This document shows positions 8,112 to 15,639 of a stretch of DNA of 22,168 nt, piece by piece. A program made the position numbers and the translations under genes. The DNA lies in the IMG/VR virus record IMGVR_UViG_3300024518_004186, positions 1 to 22,168 of that record; one strand, written 5' to 3'. The notes beneath the pieces were generated by a model. It made no database searches, was not told the DNA's origin, and saw nothing but the letters and a program-made list of their open reading frames with translations. Positions within the stretch are counted from its first letter, which is position 1, and each line of letters opens with the position of its first letter. This stretch comes from a virus.

Positions 8112-8642
8112 TTAGCCCACCGTCGCCACAATAGAAGCCTTGGCCTCGGTGAATGCCGAGAGATCGTCGCGTATCCAAACGCCCAGGTACTTGCCGGTGG
8201 TGAATACCAGCGGATCAGCAAACACACGATCGACGTAGAGAGCCGAATCACCAGCGGTGAACGTGATCTCGTTGTAATCCCAACCGGCGATCATGAAGTC
8301 GCTGTTGTTGGTGATCGCGCCCACGCCTTCGCCTGCAAGATCAAGGACGAGAGTGTCAGATACGAGTTGGGCACCGGCGGTGGCCTCCTGAAAAATACCA
8401 ACGATAATACCATTTGCCAGTGCTGCTGCGGGTGCAAGATTCAAGAATGATGCATCGGCATCAGTGACCACAGTGTCTTCGCCGTAGATCCGAATCGAGT
8501 GAACCTTCACAAAGTTGGCCCAACTCGGCACGGCCAGGTAGCGCAGCAAACCCGCTGGCCCAGACCCATCGGACTTGAGGCCATCGTTGCCAGTTCCATC
8601 GCCATTCGCGCTAAGGTATTTAACCAGTTGTGTTTGTGCCAT
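8112..8642 (-). CDS. Beta-rich putative virion protein of unknown function (copy 2 of 3)
   Basis: A 176-residue protein, start MAQTQLVKYLSANGDGTG, with AAGGAATGAC before the ATG, which is one base after the stop of the preceding gene. It is beta-strand rich and acidic. The C-terminal 'GKYLGVWIRDDLSAFTEAKA' lines up with 'GEYFGFKINDDLSGLSEHTA' at the end of the smaller neighbour upstream, sharing G-Y-G and DDLS. This points to a shared C-terminal fold. No named family was recognised. Its place between portal and scaffold suggests a minor head or decoration protein. Confidence 0.65.
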   Translation of the reverse strand: MAQTQLVKYLSANGDGTGNDGLKSDGSGPAGLLRYLAVPSWANFVKVHSIRIYGEDTVVTDADASFLNLAPAAALANGIIVGIFQEATAGAQLVSDTLVLDLAGEGVGAITNNSDFMIAGWDYNEITFTAGDSALYVDRVFADPLVFTTGKYLGVWIRDDLSAFTEAKASIVATVG

Positions 8643-8643
8643 G

Positions 8644-8985
8644 TCATTCCTTCCAAAAGATTGTAGCAGTGTGTTCCGACAACCCGCTCAGGTCGTCGTT
8701 GATTTTGAATCCAAAGTACTCACCCTCACCAGCCTCGAACCATCGGTGACCCAAGTGCCACATGTGGACGTTCGCGTTGATGATGTCAGTCTCGCCAACA
8801 GCAGAGTCATCGGACGTTTTAAACACGCCCATCTCTGTGCCGTTGGGCAGAAAGGCAAGCGTACCGTACAGACCGGCATCGGCCTCGTACCCGTCAGCTT
8901 GGAACTCCAAAAAGTCCACCTTCGCAGAGTCAGCCTTCACGATCGTTCCAGCGGTCACAGCAAGGTTTAGCGTTTCCTGTTTCAT
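8644..8985 (-). CDS. Small beta-rich putative virion protein (copy 3 of 3)
   Basis: A 113-residue protein that overlaps the end of the portal gene by four bases (ATGA). It is acidic and predicted to be mostly beta. Its C-terminal 26 residues (GEYFGFKINDDLSGLSEHTA onwards) resemble the C-terminus of the following protein, and it looks like a shortened version of it. Aromatic and His residues around 74-84 (NVHMWHLGHRWFE) are distinctive. The function is not known; direct coupling to the portal makes a head or connector role likely. A GGGGGC stretch eleven bases upstream serves as ribosome binding site. Confidence 0.65.
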   Translation of the reverse strand: MKQETLNLAVTAGTIVKADSAKVDFLEFQADGYEADAGLYGTLAFLPNGTEMGVFKTSDDSAVGETDIINANVHMWHLGHRWFEAGEGEYFGFKINDDLSGLSEHTATIFWKE

Positions 8986-10772
8986 TGCAGTGCCCCCGAA
9001 CCGGCACCCAGCAACTCATTCAAGGCGTTGCCTTCATCCGTGCGCGTCTCGCTCAAGGTCTTCGCCACGTCAGCCGACTGTGCAACCTGCTGCTGACGCG
9101 CCGCCTGCTCCTGCAACTGAGCACGTTCCTCGCGCAGCGCAGCAACAGCCTCATCGTCACGCACCACGCTCACGGGCACACCAAGGCGCTCTGCGATGAT
9201 GTCAACAGCCTCATCAAAATCAAACTTGTCCAACGCGCCCTGATCCAACTGGGCAGCTTGCGCGACAAACACAGCAAGATCCTGAATCGTCCCAACGTCC
9301 ACGCGCTTCTGCGCCTGGGCCAGGATCGACAGGTACTCAACTTTCAACTCTTTGCCCTGAATCGCTTCAGGTGGCTCAGGGATCTTCCCGCGCCTGTTCG
9401 CAATGTTGAACACCCGGTCAATGATCATGTCCAGCAGCTCGTCATCAAGGTTCGTCAACACCGGACCCAGCATAAGTAGGCGCTCTTGTACGCGCTCATC
9501 AACCTCACGCGCGGTGATCTCGCGTCGATCAAGAGCGAGAATAGCCAAAAACATGTCCTCAAAGAGGGCGCGTTTAATGCGATTCTCATGTTGACGAATC
9601 TTTTCTTCTACCCACTGCACATTGAAGTTCGACACTTCATGCGCGGGACGCAATCCACCGCGATCGCCAAACCCTTCAACGATCGTGAATTTACCCGGGA
9701 GAATGCTCGGGAATTTGTTTTTCAGTGACGGTGGTCCCTGCATAGGCGGGTTGACCTGCTTCTCGATCGCCTGAGCACTGCGCTTCTCGTAAAGCTGCAT
9801 TGCTTTGACATCACCAAGGATGTCCATCGCAGGGCTTGAACCGTACACGTCATTGCCGGTCACTTCCCATCGTGGCGCCAACAGAGGAAATTCGTGGAAC
9901 CCCTCTACACCCAGTCGATGCTTCGGGTCATTACTTGTGATCGAACCAGCAGTCTTTGACATACCGCGCTCGTAATGAACCATCACGTATTTCTTACCCG
10001 GCAGGCCCATCATGCCCTCTTGAAAGTCTTCGTTCGGCATCAGCACCTGACATACCTCAAAAGGCTGCTCGTCCGATGCACCACCGACAGCCTTCGCAGC
10101 GGTTGCAACCGAATCACTCACGTTATCAATTCCCCATTGCTGGACAATTTGTCGCGCAGTCATCTCAAGTGTCCGTGACGCACGGTCAATCTTGCGTTCA
10201 GAATTCATGCCCAGGGAGTACGAACCGATCGGCCAGTTAAATCCACGGACCACATCTTCATCGTCCTCGATGATCATCGCAGCGCCTGTGCCGTACCCAC
10301 CCATGTCAGAGTAAATTTGTGGCAGGACTTTGTAGATGTTCGACTTCGCGAAGATGTCGCGCAGAATACTTTCAACCTGCTCAAGCCATAGTCTCACCTC
10401 TGGCTCGTTCGCGAGTGCCTGGTCACCAAGCGTCAGCCTGAACCACGGTCGTGACGGTGACGTTAACCCTGACATCATCCCCGATGACAATGTGCGCAGT
10501 GCGAACGTTGCCGTGGAGTTAATGATCTTGTCATGGACTTTGTCGCCACGGTTTCTGTCCGTGACCAAGAACCGCTGCCTGCGTGGGATAATGTTCTCGG
10601 CGATCTCGCGCCAATGTGTTACCCAGGACTCGTCACGTTCTCGCTCAAGTTGTGACCGGACACGTTCTGCGCGCGCAACAAGCTCATCGTTCTCGTTGCC
10701 GTGGCGCGTTGACTCTCCCCTACCATCAGGGACGTGTGCTCCAAGCGACAACAGGTTTTTTTGCATGATCAT
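8982..10772 (-). CDS. Portal protein (head-tail connector, T7 gp8-type)
   Basis: A 596-residue protein of the head-tail connector family. Family features include 'SWVTHWREIAENIIPRRQRF', 'KVHDKIINSTATFALRTLSSGMMSGLTSPSRPWFRL' (in the 75-115 region), the wing/stem part with 'EKRSAQAIEKQVNPPMQGPP', and a Gln/Ala-rich coiled C-terminus (about 550-596). It forms the dodecameric ring at the head vertex through which the terminase packages DNA. Length fits the T7/BPP-1 class (about 535-600). The start at 10772 has GGGGA eight bases upstream and lies three bases beyond the stop of the glycine-zipper gene. A second ATG two codons later is possible. Its 3' end overlaps the next gene by four bases. Confidence 0.95.
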   Translation of the reverse strand: MIMQKNLLSLGAHVPDGRGESTRHGNENDELVARAERVRSQLERERDESWVTHWREIAENIIPRRQRFLVTDRNRGDKVHDKIINSTATFALRTLSSGMMSGLTSPSRPWFRLTLGDQALANEPEVRLWLEQVESILRDIFAKSNIYKVLPQIYSDMGGYGTGAAMIIEDDEDVVRGFNWPIGSYSLGMNSERKIDRASRTLEMTARQIVQQWGIDNVSDSVATAAKAVGGASDEQPFEVCQVLMPNEDFQEGMMGLPGKKYVMVHYERGMSKTAGSITSNDPKHRLGVEGFHEFPLLAPRWEVTGNDVYGSSPAMDILGDVKAMQLYEKRSAQAIEKQVNPPMQGPPSLKNKFPSILPGKFTIVEGFGDRGGLRPAHEVSNFNVQWVEEKIRQHENRIKRALFEDMFLAILALDRREITAREVDERVQERLLMLGPVLTNLDDELLDMIIDRVFNIANRRGKIPEPPEAIQGKELKVEYLSILAQAQKRVDVGTIQDLAVFVAQAAQLDQGALDKFDFDEAVDIIAERLGVPVSVVRDDEAVAALREERAQLQEQAARQQQVAQSADVAKTLSETRTDEGNALNELLGAGSGALQ

Positions 10773-10775
10773 AGA

Positions 10776-11147
10776 TCAGATCCCCAGCAGTTGTTTACCT
10801 ACGTTCGCGCCCGGCGTTCCAAAGGACGCGCGTAGTGCGGGGTTCGTGACGATCGTTGATGCGCGGCCACCACCTACGGCAGCTTTACCGTTCGATGTTC
10901 GTGCCGCACGAATGCGACGACGGCGACTGAGCTCGGCGCGGGACACCCGCTCTTGCTCAGTTATGCCTTGGGCTAAAGTGGGGGGTGCGCCCGGGCTACG
11001 GGACCTTGGGTTGCTACTGCCGAAGAGTGCGCCACCAAGTGACTCACCAATCTTTCCGCCAACTGCTGCACCTACAAGTCCACCGCCCGCGAAGCCAATT
11101 GCCGAACCGGCCAAACCGGCGGCAAGCTTGCCTGTATCACTGCTCAT
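10776..11147 (-). CDS. Glycine-zipper protein, possibly membrane-active virion protein
   Basis: A 123-residue protein starting MSSDTGKLAAG. Residues about 8-45 are a Gly/Ala-rich hydrophobic stretch with GxxxG spacing (GLAGSAIGFAGGGLVGAAVG), typical of glycine zippers that insert into or span membranes. The rest is basic (RSRSPG; RRRRIRAAR) and low in complexity. The ATG at 11147 lies inside the last codons of the acetyltransferase gene (11-base overlap) and has GAGGG upstream. An upstream in-frame start would overlap further. It could be a minor ejection protein, or a small membrane protein such as a holin, but neither is shown. Its neighbours (portal, acetyltransferase) favour a virion role. 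Confidence 0.6.
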   Translation of the reverse strand: MSSDTGKLAAGLAGSAIGFAGGGLVGAAVGGKIGESLGGALFGSSNPRSRSPGAPPTLAQGITEQERVSRAELSRRRRIRAARTSNGKAAVGGGRASTIVTNPALRASFGTPGANVGKQLLGI

Positions 11148-11646
11148 CCTCGAATACCCTCGTATAGATATCGTGTTTGCGTTCATAGCCTAACGCACCC
11201 AGCAATCTTTGGAAACCTTTCCTCGCAGGAACAATTTGAGTAATCCAAACCACCCCTTCGTCGCGAAGTTTCCCATCGCACCATCCGATGAACCTCGAGG
11301 CGAGTCCATCCATGCGATGTTGAGGGTCGATGTAAAGTACCTCTTGTGTTGCGCATAGCTTGCCACCCGACCGCGGTGTTTGCGCTGCGATGTAAAGTGC
11401 GTAACCGATCAGCGCGTGGTTTTCACGAACTGTAAAGGTTCTCATTAAACCAGCGTCCTCAATGCGGTTGTACATCTCCACATTCACCGTCAGCGACTCG
11501 GCTGGCAATGTATCCTTGATCTCATCGAAGTGAAATTCGCCCATCAACTCAGCGTCCTCATAAAACGCTTCAAATTTTTCCTGAGCAAACTGATACACAG
11601 TCTTCGATCGCGTTGGCGCCCAGCTAGGTTTCTTCTTCGGACTCAT
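11137..11646 (-). CDS. GNAT-family N-acetyltransferase
   Basis: A 169-residue protein with the GNAT fold pattern: a strand-rich middle (HALIGYALYIAAQTP), the core strand 'TQEVLYIDPQHR', the acetyl-CoA pyrophosphate loop and helix 'RMDGLASRFIGWCDGKLRDEG', and the C-terminal 'KGFQRLLGALGYERK' strand-turn. It would move an acetyl group from acetyl-CoA to an amine. GNAT genes next to portal genes occur in other podoviruses; the target is not known and could be a host or virion protein. The start has GAGGAAAG upstream and overlaps the preceding zinc-ribbon gene by 23 bases. Confidence 0.85.
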   Translation of the reverse strand: MSPKKKPSWAPTRSKTVYQFAQEKFEAFYEDAELMGEFHFDEIKDTLPAESLTVNVEMYNRIEDAGLMRTFTVRENHALIGYALYIAAQTPRSGGKLCATQEVLYIDPQHRMDGLASRFIGWCDGKLRDEGVVWITQIVPARKGFQRLLGALGYERKHDIYTRVFEDEQ

Positions 11647-11824
11647 TCAAACTTTCCTCGCTGATCGTCATCGGACTCACGTAGTCGCACATCAAACACG
11701 ACATCACATCAAATATCACCGTCAACAACTGAACGTCCACCGATCCGCAACTCGCGCAGCGGTACGGCCGGCGTGGGCACCCACAGGTGTCACTCTGGTG
11801 TTTTCTGCATAGCATCAGTGGCAC
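11624..11824 (-). CDS. Small zinc-ribbon protein
   Basis: A 66-residue protein read from a GTG at 11824, chosen because GGGAG lies seven bases before it. It overlaps the upstream gene by 35 bases. Cys residues at 6, 14, 16, 23, 26 (CASC), 43 and 46 (CLMC) suggest a zinc ribbon with CxxC knuckles, followed by an acidic tail (ESLNESEEET). An ATG three codons later would also work. Its role is unknown. Its place between two packaging-side genes suggests it is expressed late. Confidence 0.6.
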   Translation of the reverse strand: MPLMLCRKHQSDTCGCPRRPYRCASCGSVDVQLLTVIFDVMSCLMCDYVSPMTISEESLNESEEET

Positions 11825-12059
11825 TGTTCAACTCCCGCCACACAAGCTTAGGCCCAAATCGCCTCGGGCGCCAACGATCATCAGGCTGCACCAGAACCAG
11901 GATCTCGGCGATCAACGGCTTGGGACCCACCAGCGCAATCTTCTCTGGCTTGTCGCCCTCAGGCAGCGAATGCCCATGCAGCATCACCTGATCATCGTCA
12001 AGCCCCATGTTGTGGAACAGTATCTCGCGCAAGCGGATGATTTTCTGCGAGTCAGTCAT
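11790..12059 (-). CDS. Small protein of unknown function
   Basis: An 89-residue protein starting MTDSQKIIRLREILFHNMG. It has an acidic helix at the N-terminus and a Pro-rich middle with 'ALVGPKPLIAEILVLVQPDDRWRPRRFG'. I see no known motif. It overlaps the upstream gene by four bases (ATGA) and the downstream zinc-ribbon gene by 35. The compact gene packing and an AGGGG about eleven bases upstream support that it is real. Confidence 0.6.
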   Translation of the reverse strand: MTDSQKIIRLREILFHNMGLDDDQVMLHGHSLPEGDKPEKIALVGPKPLIAEILVLVQPDDRWRPRRFGPKLVWRELNSATDAMQKTPE

Positions 12060-12406
12060 CTCGGGTTGAACCCCTGACGCATGCGGATGCAGTCGTCGGG
12101 GATCTTGACGATCGGGCCGCGCGGCAGCCTGGGCGCGCGGAACACGTTGGTGCCGCCGTTCAGCCGGGCCTTGTTCTTCCTGAACCAGCTACTGAGGGAC
12201 ACCACACCGCACCGCACCATCCGCGGCAACTTATTGCTCGTCGTGTACACCACCTTGGTCGGGATCCCGCGCCGGCGCCTCATGCGCTTTGCCAATGTGG
12301 GACCCTCGCCCTGTACGTGCTTCACGCCTGGCCCCTTCTTGGTGTACGACGACTTCGGTACGCGCACCTGTGGGGCTGGCATCATCATTGCAAATGGGTC
12401 AGTCAT
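12056..12406 (-). CDS. Small basic protein of unknown function
   Basis: A 116-residue, strongly basic protein with an RMRRRRG stretch near residue 44 and many Lys and Arg residues throughout. It could bind nucleic acid or the packaged genome, but no fold is recognisable. GGGAG lies six bases before the ATG. It begins twelve bases after the large terminase stop and overlaps the next gene by four bases, so it belongs to the same transcript. Confidence 0.6.
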   Translation of the reverse strand: MTDPFAMMMPAPQVRVPKSSYTKKGPGVKHVQGEGPTLAKRMRRRRGIPTKVVYTTSNKLPRMVRCGVVSLSSWFRKNKARLNGGTNVFRAPRLPRGPIVKIPDDCIRMRQGFNPR

Positions 12407-12418
12407 TCTTCGCTCCCT

Positions 12419-13987
12419 TCAAGCTATCGGATTCCAGTCATGCTCACATTCCATCGCTCTGCCGTATCCATCACCGAACACCTCAGCAGCCACCGGGTAC
12501 GCAAACGTCAATGCCAATGCGTCAGCCCTGTCAGGCGATGCTATCCCGCGCTTCTTCATGTCTGCCTTGCGCTCAAGCTGGATCTCACCCCTCAAATTCA
12601 AACCATACTCGGGACCGATCAACTGCGCCATCAATTCTGCGTCATCCGGCAACATTGCCCCCTGCTTCAGCCATTGACGCATTGAGCCCCAGATCTCGGC
12701 TCGTTTGTTGGAATACTGCTCTCCTTCGTTACCAAAGTCACTGTGACCGCGCATGTCGGCTCGGGCGCCGAAGTTGACTCCGATGACCGAGTAGCCGAGC
12801 TGTCTGAGGCGATCAACAACCCCCCCTCCGACTCCACCCTCATCAACAAAGATAGCGTCTGGGTAGGAGGGTGCTTCTCCAGCAAGCCGCGCAACCTGGG
12901 CAGCAAGCTGCATTGTATCCAGTCCTCGGTAAGTCCACATACCCGTGTTTCTCGCATCTCGCCCCTGCCTTGCAAATACCACCGACTCGTCGTCGCCGAA
13001 CCGCGCGACATCCACTCCCAACACATACGCATCACCACCCTGGCAAGTATACTCCGTGTCAGGATCCATAGCACTCTCAACCGAGTCACTCGGGATAAAC
13101 TGGTTCGTGCCCGCTCTCGGGAACAACCCACGCACACGCACTCGCACAAAGTCACTGTCCTCACCATAATCCTCGACCATCTGCTCAAACCGTGTGTGGT
13201 TGATGTCCTCAACCGTCAATGAGTCAATCTGGTGCGTAACCCACCTGTGCTTCAACCTGGTGAAGCAATCTCGAAACCTGCCCGTATTTCTCGTCGGGTT
13301 ACCAAAGCACAACCAGAACATCTCAGTATTACTATCCGTCAACGCTCCCTCGGTCACTTCCCAGATCGCATCGTGAATGGCTGATGCCTCATCGAATATC
13401 ACCAAAATCCGCTTGCCCTCGTTGTGAAGACCAGCAAATGACTCAGTCCTCTGCTCGTTCCACGGGATCGCGTCAGCGCGCCATGTGCGCTCATGGTCCG
13501 GGTCCATGCTCGATATGCTGGTGGCCGTCATACGGAACCAATGGCGGCAAATGAGAAGGCGATACCACTTCGCGACCTCAGGCCACGTTTTCGTCTTTAG
13601 CTGCGTGTCTGTGTTCGCCGTCACCACAATGCGGGTGTCTTCCATCGTACACATGCCCCACCAGATAATCATGCTCACCAGGGCTGACTTCCCGATGTCA
13701 TGGCCGGATGCTGTCGCGAGTTGCAGGCAATGGTTGAAAGCGGCTTGGTTTTGTTTTTTGTGAGAGAGGGGGTCGGTCATTTTAGGGGGGTTAGGAATGC
13801 TTGCCAGTGAATCGGTCATTTCCTGTAGGATTTTTCTCTGCCACCTCCGGGGACCCCCCGAAGATTCCAGGTCCCCCGCCTCCCCCCAGGGGAACGCATA
13901 CAGCGCGAATGCCAATGGATCCCTGGCCATGCCGGCGAAGTCGGTCAAAAGTTGCGCGTCAATGTCAAGTGGCTTGGGGTTGATCAT
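12419..13987 (-). CDS. terL: Terminase large subunit (ATPase and nuclease)
   Basis: A 522-residue packaging motor. The ATPase half carries Walker A SGHDIGKS (94-101), Walker B LVIFDEAS (195-202) and the coupling motif CFGNPT (227-232). The nuclease half has the RNase H-like acidic positions in 'VLGVDVARFGDDESV' (D326), 'AIFVDEGGVGGG' (D382) and 'SPDRADALALTFA' (D487). It cuts concatemeric DNA and pumps it through the portal. The ATG at 13987 (MINPKPLDID) is chosen because the family N-terminus starts about there. Its Shine-Dalgarno is poor, and the frame is open upstream to 14104, so a longer form is possible. It is the first gene of the late operon; its small-subunit partner lies 1.8 kb away beyond an inverted cassette. 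Confidence 0.96.
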   Translation of the reverse strand: MINPKPLDIDAQLLTDFAGMARDPLAFALYAFPWGEAGDLESSGGPRRWQRKILQEMTDSLASIPNPPKMTDPLSHKKQNQAAFNHCLQLATASGHDIGKSALVSMIIWWGMCTMEDTRIVVTANTDTQLKTKTWPEVAKWYRLLICRHWFRMTATSISSMDPDHERTWRADAIPWNEQRTESFAGLHNEGKRILVIFDEASAIHDAIWEVTEGALTDSNTEMFWLCFGNPTRNTGRFRDCFTRLKHRWVTHQIDSLTVEDINHTRFEQMVEDYGEDSDFVRVRVRGLFPRAGTNQFIPSDSVESAMDPDTEYTCQGGDAYVLGVDVARFGDDESVVFARQGRDARNTGMWTYRGLDTMQLAAQVARLAGEAPSYPDAIFVDEGGVGGGVVDRLRQLGYSVIGVNFGARADMRGHSDFGNEGEQYSNKRAEIWGSMRQWLKQGAMLPDDAELMAQLIGPEYGLNLRGEIQLERKADMKKRGIASPDRADALALTFAYPVAAEVFGDGYGRAMECEHDWNPIA

Positions 13988-14156
13988 GGTGGAAACGTAT
14001 CCGCATTGATTGCAACCGGCAAGGGTGCAGGGTGCAGGGGCATATATATATGGGCGCACTGGTGGCGTGGTATTGTGCGCACAATGCCGGACATCGTGGT
14101 ACAATTAGGTGCAATAGGTGGTGCTTTCGTGCCGCCGCAATACGGGAGTGAACATC
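13988..14156. promoter_or_regulatory. Divergent intergenic region between terL and the GP88 cassette
   Basis: This 169-base gap separates two gene sets that point away from each other, so promoters are expected in both directions. It contains a perfect 14-base palindrome ATTGTGCGCACAAT (14072-14085), an AT-rich CATATATATATG (14040-14051) that could be a -10 region for terL, a TACAAT (14100-14105) suitable as a -10 for the plus-strand genes, and a tandem GGGTGCA repeat near 14025. I could not find well-spaced -35 boxes, so the promoter calls are tentative. Confidence 0.4.
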
Positions 14157-14531
14157 ATGGCGGATACAGTCTCAATTGGAGGGGTGCCGTTCGCAGATAC
14201 GATCAATTGCGAATCGATCATGGACGTGGATGGTGCGCATATCGGCTTGCGCGTGGTATCTGGGATTCACCTTAACGCAACCGAAACAGAAATTTACGGG
14301 TACGCGCACATAGGTGGTGTCCACCGCAAACGGTTGGTGGTCGCCATCTCGTTTTTTGGTGGTGTCGGCACCCGCTATTGGCGCATTGCCCTGGAAGGCG
14401 TGAATAAAAAACGCGCGGCATGGCGTGGCGTAGCAGGGGCAAATGGTGCTCAAACTGAAACCAGCATCATTGTTAAACGGTTGAAAGCAATTGATAGTAC
14501 CAACACAAAAGGATCCAAAAATGAAAGATGA
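14157..14531 (+). CDS. Protein of unknown function, first gene of the GP88 cassette
   Basis: A 124-residue protein starting MADTVSIGGVPFADTINCES. The ATG at 14157 has GGAG eight bases upstream. The N-terminal 60 residues look like beta strands; the C-terminal half is basic (VNKKRAAWRG). No family was recognised. It overlaps the next gene by eleven bases. This and the next three genes run against the flanking terminase genes. Confidence 0.65.
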   Translation: MADTVSIGGVPFADTINCESIMDVDGAHIGLRVVSGIHLNATETEIYGYAHIGGVHRKRLVVAISFFGGVGTRYWRIALEGVNKKRAAWRGVAGANGAQTETSIIVKRLKAIDSTNTKGSKNER

Positions 14532-14733
14532 CCGAGTGTATTTTGTGACGCTAGCGGTTGAAGCAATTCAATCACTAACGAACAAAGTATTAAAAGGCGA
14601 AACAATGCCTTTTAGATTTCAAGGCGCAGCAGTGAACAAAAGGCAAGCAATCACAGAAGCGGTAAAGCTTGCAACTAGTTGGGGACTTACCGTCAAAGCC
14701 GTAGTTTCAGTCGAACGCAAAGGGATAATCTGA
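14521..14733 (+). CDS. Small protein of unknown function in the GP88 cassette
   Basis: A 70-residue protein starting MKDDRVYFVTLAVEAIQSL, with AAGGA seven bases before the ATG. It looks like alternating short strands and helices (VYFVTLAVEAI; AITEAVKLATSWG; TVKAVVSVE). It overlaps the upstream gene by eleven bases and the GP88 gene by one (TGATG), so translation is probably coupled. Base composition is noticeably AT-rich: the line 14581-14640 is about 37 percent G+C by hand count. Confidence 0.65.
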   Translation: MKDDRVYFVTLAVEAIQSLTNKVLKGETMPFRFQGAAVNKRQAITEAVKLATSWGLTVKAVVSVERKGII

Positions 14734-15470
14734 TGAAATTAACACATGCAAATTTACTAACTACCGGTAACCCAAAAACATTAAAGGGTGAAACAGACGG
14801 ATATTTTACTGCTGTGCTGCATCTCGCACCGTCAACACTCAGCGGTAAAAACGTTTGCCCGTTTGCAACCGCCGCTTGTATTTTCGGTTGCTTGAATCAC
14901 GCCGGACGTGGTGGCATTTTCAAAAAGGGTGAAATCACGAACGCTATCCAGTTGGCGAGAATCGCGCGCACCAACTGGTATCACGATAATCGAGCGGATT
15001 TTCTGCTGAATCTTGAAAGGGCCATCACGTTGCACGTTAAACGTGCGAAGCAAAACGGCTTAACACCTTGTATCCGTTTAAACGGAACGTCTGATTTATC
15101 CATAGAGAACTGGGGCATTCTGGAAAGGTTTCCAGATGTCCAATTCTATGACTATACCGCTGTACCAAAACGCACGTTTGACTTTGCAAATCACAAGCTG
15201 CCCGAAAACTATCATTTGACGTTCTCACGCAAAGAAACACCGCTGAACCATACTGCTGCAAAGTTGGCACTAAAACGTGGCGTATCGGTTGCGGTGGTTT
15301 TCGACACTAAAAAGGGTGCGCCGCTGCCAAGTCAATTTTGGGGCAAGCCAGTAATTGACGGTGACTTGTCGGATCTGCGCTTTCGTGATGATCGTGGCGT
15401 TATTGTCGGTCTTAGGGCAAAAGGCAAAAAAGCAAAAGCGGATACGACCGGATTCGTGGTGCTCGTATGA
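14733..15470 (+). CDS. Gene product 88 (GP88) family protein, possible Fe-S protein
   Basis: A 245-residue protein of the phage GP88 family, a widespread group of unknown activity. Family-like blocks in order: 'LLTTGNPKTLKGETDGY', the Cys cluster 'NVCPFATAACIFGCLNHAGRG' (C42, C49, C53, a CX6CX3C pattern), 'PCIRLNGTSDLSIE', 'VQFYDYTAVPKRT', 'NYHLTFSRKET', 'VSVAVVFDTKK' and 'VIDGDLSDLRFRDDRG', ending in a basic 'AKGKKAKADTTGFV'. The three cysteines followed by regularly spaced strand-like blocks resemble a radical SAM-type barrel with an Fe-S site, but that is my inference. Its ATG overlaps the stop of the previous gene by one base. Four genes and a terminator form its unit. Confidence 0.85.
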   Translation: MKLTHANLLTTGNPKTLKGETDGYFTAVLHLAPSTLSGKNVCPFATAACIFGCLNHAGRGGIFKKGEITNAIQLARIARTNWYHDNRADFLLNLERAITLHVKRAKQNGLTPCIRLNGTSDLSIENWGILERFPDVQFYDYTAVPKRTFDFANHKLPENYHLTFSRKETPLNHTAAKLALKRGVSVAVVFDTKKGAPLPSQFWGKPVIDGDLSDLRFRDDRGVIVGLRAKGKKAKADTTGFVVLV

Positions 15471-15622
15471 TTCCAAAAGTAAAAACATGGCGCGCGCGTG
15501 ATATCCAGACGGGGCAAACGTTTGAAATCCAGACGGTTACCAAGCGCATGGTCAAAATCATTTTGTTTTTAGATTACGCGATTCCATCATGGCGGTTAAG
15601 GGTGTCCGTAAAGCGCCGCTAA
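15467..15622 (+). CDS. Very small basic protein, last gene of the GP88 cassette
   Basis: A 51-residue frame starting MIPKVKTWRARDIQTGQTFE and ending RLRVSVKRR. Its ATG overlaps the GP88 stop codon (ATGA), which suggests translational coupling. It ends 20 bases before a strong terminator, so it fills the end of the transcription unit neatly. It is basic and mixed strand/hydrophobic (VKIILFLDYAIPSW). No family was recognised. Confidence 0.55.
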   Translation: MIPKVKTWRARDIQTGQTFEIQTVTKRMVKIILFLDYAIPSWRLRVSVKRR

Positions 15623-15639
15623 ACGTCCACCACGTCGAT

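Noticed and set aside
7594-8985. Possible variable repeats of a diversity-generating retroelement, as in BPP-1
   Set aside because: No reverse transcriptase, template repeat or lectin-fold ending is present. The resemblance among these proteins is at the level of distant paralogues.
10336-11193. A 285-codon plus-strand frame opposite portal and the glycine-zipper gene
   Set aside because: It crosses two minus-strand genes, is rich in Ser/Arg/Pro as antisense frames are, and has no Shine-Dalgarno.
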